A DNA stretch of 64,000 nucleotides from Pseudeuparius sepicola (taxonomy: Eukaryota > Arthropoda > Insecta > Coleoptera > Anthribidae), in NCBI GenBank assembly GCA_963920635.1, contig OY987299.1:119723373-119787372 (forward strand), given 5' to 3'. This document shows positions 58,076-64,000 of this stretch, piece by piece. The notes below the pieces were generated by a model. The model made no database searches and was not told where the DNA came from. It was given only the letters and a program-made list of their open reading frames with translations. A program made the position numbers and the translations under genes. The first letter of the stretch is position 1. Every line of letters starts with the position of its first letter.

Positions 58076-58960
58076 TTTGGCGCAAAGTATATGAAGTCAG
58101 AATATCTCGGTAAGTTTTTGACAGAAAAAAATCGGTGGCCGCCATTGGCCACCTATGAAAACTATGTCAAAAAATTCTCAATTTTTAAACCGCTGTAACT
58201 TTTTTATTTTTGAAATAGGGAAAAAGTTGGACATGAAAAGTGTTTGCAAGAACCGTCAGAATTTAAATATGGCATTAGTTTAAGTTAAATTAGGTATCTG
58301 TAAAAATGTTTAATTTTGTGTTTTGTAAAGCAAAATGTATCATTCGATTTGATGTGTCATACTTGCCTGTGTGTCCTCTAGGTATTTGCTACAAAAATTT
58401 AAGAAAACATATTGTTAATTTTTTTTAGTCGACATATTATTATAAGATCTAGATACCCATGGAAATAAAAATATGCAATGATAGCGTTATTAAGTTTTAT
58501 AGTAGTAATGACATCATAAATGGAATTCGTCATATGCGGGGTTACCCAAACAGGAAAGTTTACTCAACAGCTCTGTAAAACATGTAACACTAAAAACATT
58601 AGAATAGTTTAAGTATTCAGCAGCTGAAATGCTGAAACTGAAAAGATGATACGTTGAAGAATGTGGTGCTCTTTATTGTGAAAAGTGGGTCTAAATTCTA
58701 GGTGTTTTGTTATTGTCACTTCTAAGATAATTGCTATATGGCAAGGCCTGTTAAGTGTTACGTTAAATTGAAAATATTAAATACTACCAGGTTTTTATTA
58801 ACTTGCTTTCTTGTCTACTTGTTTGTCTTGTCTGTTCCTCAAATTTTGCAATCCGTTTTAAACTAATTTCCCGATGCGAGTTAGAGACTTGAAACGTTAA
58901 GCATTGCTCGGAACTGGATGACAATACAATATAAACTCGCTATATACGTATTATTATTAT
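58076..58960. other. Stretch without gene
   Basis: A short hairpin, GGTGGCCGCCATTGGCCACC, is near 58,134. The remainder is AT-rich with no recognised feature. Confidence 0.4.
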
Positions 58961-59237
58961 GTTATTTGTAGGGGCGTGCAGTCCATGGAAGCAAGGGCGT
59001 ATCCAGGATTTCGCCTTGGGAGGGGTAATATAAAATATTTTTTTAGCATTAGGGGATTGGTGAGTTCCTAAAAGCAATTTCAACTGAATATGGTGGTATT
59101 TTATTACCTACATAAAAAAATACAAAACATTATAGGTATAAAAATATTTTTAAAAATAAATAAAATTCTTTAAAAGAATATAAAACTCTTAGAAATCATA
59201 TCCATATCACAATGGATTATAAGGAATAGGAATATAG

Positions 59238-59477
59238 TTATCTATTATAATAAGAAATCAATTTTTCTTTTTGTTTTTTGGCGTATCGCTCAATAACCCG
59301 AGAAACATCTACATTGATTTCTCTGTGGGTAAATAGCAGTGCCAATCCTACTAATCGCTCTTCGCCCATAGTGGAGCGTAACCAGGTTTTCAGTCTTTTC
59401 AATGAAGAAAAGCGTCGTTCTGCTGACGCAACACTAATTGGCAGAGCAATTAATATGTGTAGAATTTTTTTTAAAAC
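59238..59477 (-). pseudogene. hAT transposase C-terminal dimerisation domain
   Basis: The frame reads ILIALPISVASAERRFSSLK, then LKTWLRSTMGEERLVGLALL and a basic tail to a stop at 59238. LP-x-S-x-AS-ER-x-FS followed by K-x-WLRSTM-x(2)-ERL-x-GLALL is the standard hAT dimerisation domain, closest in pattern to ZMYM-like insect hATs. The frame stays open towards higher coordinates only by running into the inserted palindrome, whose residues are unrelated. BED or TTF zinc finger and the catalytic core are absent, so the product is dead. Confidence 0.88.
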
Positions 59478-60268
59478 AAAGAACGTTAGATTGTGAGTGT
59501 AGATGTAAAAACAAGAAAAAGTGATAATGGGCATAGCACTCAAAATTAGAAAACAAAAAAAATTACTAGTAACCGCATACACGTGTTTCATGCTATTTGG
59601 CAATCATCAGTACGGTGTAACATCAATCAAATCGAAAAGATAGGAAATATTTGGGAAGCAACAAATGAAGTCCAGGCAGGAGCCAACAGCACATTTGCAG
59701 CTTTAGTCAGCACATCCCCAGTTTCGGGGCTTGATACTAACACAGCCACGGAGGCTGCTAAAGCTGCTAAAGCGACCTACGTGGAAATCTTTTCGCCCAA
59801 GATACAATGAAACGAAGAACGTTAGATTGTGAGTGTAGATGTAAAAAGAAGAAAAAGTGCTAATGGGCATAGCACTCAAAATTACTAGTAATTTTTTTTG
59901 TTTTCTAATTTTGAGTGCTATGCCCATTATCACTTTTTCTTGTTTTTACATCTACACTCACAATCTAACGTTCTTTGTTTCATTGTATCTTGGGCGAAAA
60001 GATTTCCACGTAGGTCGCTTTAGCAGCCTCCGTGGCTGTGTTAGTATCAAGCCCCGAAACTGGGGATGTGCTGACTAAAGCTGCAAATGTGCTGTTGGCT
60101 CCTGCCTGGACTTCATTTGTTGCTTCCCAAATCTTTCCTATCTTTTCGATTTGATTGATGTTACACCGTACTGATGATTGCCAAATAGCATGAAACAAGT
60201 GTATGCGGTTACTAGTATTTTTTTTTGTTTTCTAATTTTGAGTGCTATGCCCATTATCACTTTTTCTT
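59472..60268. repeat. Composite palindrome S-B-S / S'-B'-S'
   Basis: A segment S of about 70 bp (with ACGTTAGATTGTGAGTGTAG and GGGCATAGCACTCAAAATTA) lies directly on both sides of B (about 59,550-59,810), and the whole is inverted about 59,890. GAATTTTTTT borders both sides (59462-59471 and 60269-60278) and may be a target duplication, though it is low-complexity. B also occurs at 37475-37700. Confidence 0.8.
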
Positions 60269-60283
60269 GAATTTTTTTATATA

Positions 60284-61813
60284 CACTGTGTCCCGGATAA
60301 GAATGAACAGCATGGGGATATTGCAAACGGTGAGCGATAGAGCAACGGTTAAATGGGGAAAAAGTTGCGCAATTTCAGGTCAATAAAATGGCACAAACAG
60401 ATTTCTAATATCTTTTTTCGTTTTTGAGTTATTTTGAAAAAAGTAAAATTTTGCGTTTTCGATTTTATTTTTTTCTGAAGTTGTTATCACAGATAGAAAA
60501 AAAAAAGAAAAACACTTTCTTATGGCACTTTTTAACGGGCTTTAAGATGGCGTTTTTAGATTTGTTCTACAACTTTTCGTTTTTGAGAAACCATCTTCAA
60601 CTTTATTTTTTTAAATACGGACCTGGATTTTTTTTGCAGATTTTGAAAGCACTTTTCATTGCAAATACCATGATGTATGACACGAAATATTTTTAAATTG
60701 TTTTGAGACAAGTATTCTGAAAATTCCCTTTTTTCCATTCATTTTTCTCTAATGCGTCCCTGTATTTAATAATAAGAAGTCTAAATATTAATCAGTATTG
60801 TCAACAATTTAACTTACAACTTATCTTTCGATTATTGGAGAACCAAAAAAAGGACGGCAAAGACTAATAACAGTCACATGCGATAATAATATATAAATAA
60901 AAACCCCCACCTAGAAGGCTTTGAAACAACGAAACCAACCCCTTGTCATTTGTCATAACTCCCACTGTATCATTTAGTTAACAATTTGTATCATTAGAAA
61001 CGGAGGGTGCTTTTTCAACTGGGGACAAATTTAACATGTCAGCATGTTATATCTTGCGTCACAGAAATAGTGTAGAGGCCGAACGAATGTATTGTTGCAA
61101 TTAATAAATAGCAAAAGTTATTGATTTCGTTGGCTTAAAGCTTTCTTCGGACAATTAGAAAAAGCTAAGAATTTACTCCAAAACACAATGCGACACTGGT
61201 TGCTGTACAACAACAGAGGAAAACACTTACCAGACAGGGTCGTATTTAAAAATATTAAGTTTCCGAAGTAAAAATAAACTGTAAATAAATTGTTGTCAAT
61301 ACTGATTAATAATTAGACTTCTTATTTTTAAATACAGGGCCGCAATAGAAAAAAATGAATGGAATAAAAGGAATAATCAGTATAATTGTCTCAAAACATT
61401 TTAAAAATATTTCGTGTCATACATCATGGTATTTGCAATGAAAAGTGCTTTCAAAATCTGCAAAAAAAAATCCAGGTCCGTATTTAAAAAAATAAAGTTG
61501 AAAATGGTTTCTCAAAAACGAAACGTTGTAGAACAAATCTAAAAGCGCCATCTTAAAGCCCGTTAAAAAGTGCCATAAGAAAGTGTTTTTCTTTTTTTTC
61601 TATCTGTCATAACAACTTCAGAAAAAAATAAAATCGAAAACGCAAAATGTTACTTTTTTCAAAATAACTCAAAAACGAAAAAAGATATTAGAAATCTGTT
61701 TGTGCCATTTTATTGACCTCGAAATTGCGCAACTTTTTTCCCATTTAACCGTTGCTCTATCTCTCACCGTTTGCAATATCCCCATGCTGTTCATTCTTAT
61801 CCGGGACACAGTG
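60284..61813. mobile_element. 1,530-bp foldback inside the hAT element
   Basis: The ends are CACTGTGTCCCGGATAAGAA and its inverted copy, bordered by TA (60282-60283 and 61814-61815). Arms of about 480 bp carry TTCATTGCAAATACCATGAT. The middle, 60,760-61,340, is itself bounded by inverted AATAATAAGAAGTCTAA-type ends, suggesting a second nested insertion. Confidence 0.88.
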
Positions 61814-61815
61814 TA

Positions 61816-62340
61816 TATAGTAGGAAATAAATTGTCTTCATCGCAGTCTTTATAACTTGTAAGGATATCACAAATATTCTACTCTACATGTTTTTTGCCA
61901 TGAATCTAACTCTCCTTGCAATTTAATTTTTATTACTTCGTCAGACTCTTGACTAAATTTACCTAAATATAGAGTTGAGAAATTGGACATTTAATGGGCT
62001 TGGGGGGGGGGGGGGTAATTACCTAACTAACTAAGGTATAGCAAATGCGGCGTTGACTCCGACTGCGCCCATCCTACCGAGCGACAGTACAGTACAATGT
62101 AAGCTATGCCGGCCGCTAGCTTTTCTGTAGCGTTCGATAGTCGAGAGGTTATTGAACTTTCCGCCTCCACCGCACTGGCTGACGCGAATGAGAACGCCTG
62201 TTTTAAGCGGGCGTCGAAGCTATCGTTGCAGTAGGTTCTTTGTATAGTTTAGTTGGTTTTGATCTGCGTCGGTGCGTCGCGCGCTTCGTATCTCGGGCGA
62301 TATGGAAGACAATAATACGGACGTGGACATGCAAATCCGT
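61816..62340 (+). other. GC-rich segment within the hAT element
   Basis: A 14-G run near 62,005 is followed by about 300 bp with high GC and CpG (GTCGGTGCGTCGCGCGCTTC near 62,264). A short frame, MEDNNTDVDMQIRQLWLSG, opens at 62,302. It could be a promoter and leader captured or used by the element; no family is recognised. Confidence 0.35.
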
Positions 62341-62665
62341 CAACTTTGGCTGTCGGGAATGACGTTGAAAATGTTAAAGTTGTACAATTATTAAGTAAGA
62401 AGAGTGTGTGTGAATGTATAGTGAATGCCTTAATAATAAAGGGATTTTCAACATTAAACTTTGCGGATAAGCTTCAATTAATTGCAAACGGAAGAGCAAA
62501 ACCCCCTATGAAAAATTTAACCACAAAAATGACTTTCACAGATATCGCTGTTGTCTATTGAGAATATACTTCTCCAGAACATGTTAGAGCATCGACGTCT
62601 TTATGATGACGTCATTGACGAATTCGCAAAAAGTGATCGAAGAATCGAATTACATTACAAATAGG
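62341..62665 (+). pseudogene. Unrecognised broken coding stretch
   Basis: Overlapping frames look protein-like. One is LLSKKSVCECIVNALIIKGF then ANGRAKPPMKNLTTKM, ending at 62,561. A shifted one reads ENILLQNMLEHRRLYDDVID then KSDRRIELHYK, ending just before a TAGGTAAGT donor-like site at about 62,664. They may be one gene broken by a frameshift and lie in the opposite direction to the hAT C-terminus. Function unknown. Confidence 0.3.
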
Positions 62666-62724
62666 TAAGTTTTTAAACATTGCTTCCCTTAATTAAAATG
62701 TCACCGCACGCCCCTGGTTATTTG

Positions 62725-63425
62725 TTATTATAAAAAAATTTATGAATATTAAATAACGATATTTGACTAGTGGAAGTGTATGAACAGATAAGCACATGCC
62801 ATAAGCTGGCAATAAATAGAAACAGAAACGTGTTAAAAAATGCGTTAAGAAGAAAGGATGACAAACAAACAAACATACGGAAACGAAAGTGAGATATTTA
62901 ACAGTTTGCAACAATGCGACAAATAGAACCTCCAGCGCCATAAGTTGGTAACTAAGAAGGAACTGGAAGTATTTTTTTAATATTGATATAAAAATCTAAT
63001 GATATTAATTTTGATTCCTACGTTATTTTATTTTTCAGGAAAATAATAAATAAGCAGATTGATATAACAATTTTCTATTTCAAATATAATCAGGTGAAGA
63101 TAAACTGAAATAAATCTGAAATTTGCTTCAAGTCTTTGTCATAAGTCATAAGAGCATCAAAGACTAAAAAGCAGAAAATAATAAAATTTAAATATATTTT
63201 TTTAATACACCATGTCTTTAAAAAGAACTAAAAGTATACTAAAAGTATAATAAAATATCATAATAATATATAAATAACGGACTAAACGTATAAAATAATT
63301 TTTCCTAGCCCCATAAAGATTCGAAAACCGTGGGGCGCATGCAATAGTCTAGGAGTTTCGCATTTTTTAATTATTTAAAATAAAAATTCTGTATATAGCT
63401 ATTACGCATTTGATTAGGTTCACGT
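62725..63425. other. AT-rich stretch without gene
   Basis: No recognised coding sequence or repeat; an 82-codon minus-strand frame near 62,700 is unremarkable. Confidence 0.4.
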
Positions 63426-63949
63426 AATAGTATATTTCATTACGAGTCTGGAAAAATCTATTTCTGGACATGTAATGAACGATATTTTTTATTATACTTC
63501 TTTGAAAACGGAAACTTAAAACATTTTATCGGCAATTATAATAAATTTAATTAACAAAAAATAAATAATGCAGACAATACAGTGTTTGGTATGTATGATG
63601 CCTTTGCATGGTTACTCTCAAATTATTTCAAAGGTGCTTTTTTGGTTATTGTCAGACAAGGTGAATAAAACGTCAAAAATATTACAGAAATGTATCTAAA
63701 TATTGAAACACTTACGAATTAAAATACAAAATAGGTACCTGTTAAATATCAGAGAGCATATAGTTTCTTAAATTTAGTTTACTTTGCTGTATATTTCTAT
63801 TTTAAAGCCATATTCGGTATTTTTATTCAGCGTACGGAAAGTTTTTCCACGCGCTGTTTCCGTGCGCTAGCCCGAAAAACCCCATCTTTCATTATTGCTA
63901 AAACACATGAAAATAAGGTGTTTTCAAAGAAGCAAAGAAGTATAATAAA
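63426..63949 (+). repeat. Repeat A, copy 3
   Basis: Same orientation as copy 1 and not interrupted by the mariner, so it shows the pre-insertion sequence (AGCATATAGTTTCTTAAAT-type junction). It lacks the first CACGG hairpin seen in the other two copies; GAGTCTGG joins AAAAATC directly. Confidence 0.85.
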
Positions 63950-64000
63950 CACTACTTTATTTTCAAATTTTGAAAGCCTACTTTGTATACTTTAATTTAA

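Larger units (their letters stand above)
58969..62716 (-). mobile_element. 3,748-bp hAT element with nested insertions
   Basis: The ends are TAGGGGCGTGCAGT and the inverse of CAGGGGCGTGCGGT. The 8-bp GTTATTTG is duplicated on both sides (58961-58968 and 62717-62724). A hAT dimerisation domain is encoded on the minus strand near the left end. The rest of the transposase is missing, and the middle is occupied by a composite palindrome and a foldback, leaving about 1.4 kb of the element's own DNA. Confidence 0.88.

Noticed and set aside
59583..60198. Matching 72-75-codon frames on both strands containing WEATNEVQAGANST
   Set aside because: They are the two arms of a palindrome. The open frame may reflect an old coding source, but no family is recognisable, so I list it only as repeat B.
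60760..61340. Middle of the 60284 foldback considered as a transposase gene
   Set aside because: Short readable stretches exist, but no catalytic or C-terminal motif of any family could be found on either strand.

Overview
This window looks like repeat-rich intergenic and intronic DNA from an insect nuclear genome. It is AT-rich, with frequent short GGTACCTA-type words. It carries spliced eukaryotic coding sequence, the last exon of a Wnt ligand gene, and insect-style Tc1/mariner, pogo, hAT, DUF7869-type and LINE remnants. I cannot fix the insect order. By my own boundary calls roughly half of the 64 kb is identifiable transposon-derived sequence, most of it foldback (long inverted repeat) elements flanked by TA and ending in CAGGGTG or CAGTGTG.

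Layout. Positions 1-3.1 kb hold a 653-bp TA-flanked MITE, then a MITE with CAGTGTGACCCA-type ends that a 1.1-kb foldback has entered. Positions 3.57-6.95 kb hold an apparently complete 3.4-kb DNA transposon with identical 56-bp terminal repeats and a two-exon transposase gene; this is the best intact gene here. Positions 7.4-8.6 kb are a foldback with a transposase tail. Positions 9.5-12.5 kb are a three-layer nest: a dead pogo-like gene is split by a hairpin-rich repeat ('repeat A'), which is itself split by a 1,953-bp mariner with 368-bp terminal repeats. From 12.6 to 53.6 kb, foldbacks and MITEs alternate with AT-rich DNA in which I recognise no genes. In that stretch are a LINE C-terminal fragment (42.2 kb), a 765-bp hAT MITE with a TATCTAGATAC array (45.9 kb), and an element with repeated ACACTTACCCC motifs (19.8 kb).

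The one host-gene piece I recognise is a GC-rich terminal Wnt exon on the minus strand (54,627-54,997). It lies between a foldback 28 bp past its stop codon and another 130 bp into its intron. From 55.1 to 62.7 kb there are further nests: a foldback entered by an 861-bp palindrome, another foldback, and a 3.75-kb hAT element (8-bp duplication GTTATTTG) containing a transposase C-terminus, an 800-bp composite palindrome and a 1.5-kb foldback. Repeat A recurs at 29.7 and 63.4 kb.

How parts work together: no operon or multi-gene system is visible. The interacting units are transposases and their terminal repeats. The strongest unusual signal is a shared palindromic core of about 500-580 bp inside four foldbacks, two of which have unrelated outer arms. 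Next are foldbacks that abut each other across a shared TA, and the divergent Wnt exon hemmed in by MITEs. I did not find a convincing new defence or metabolic system.
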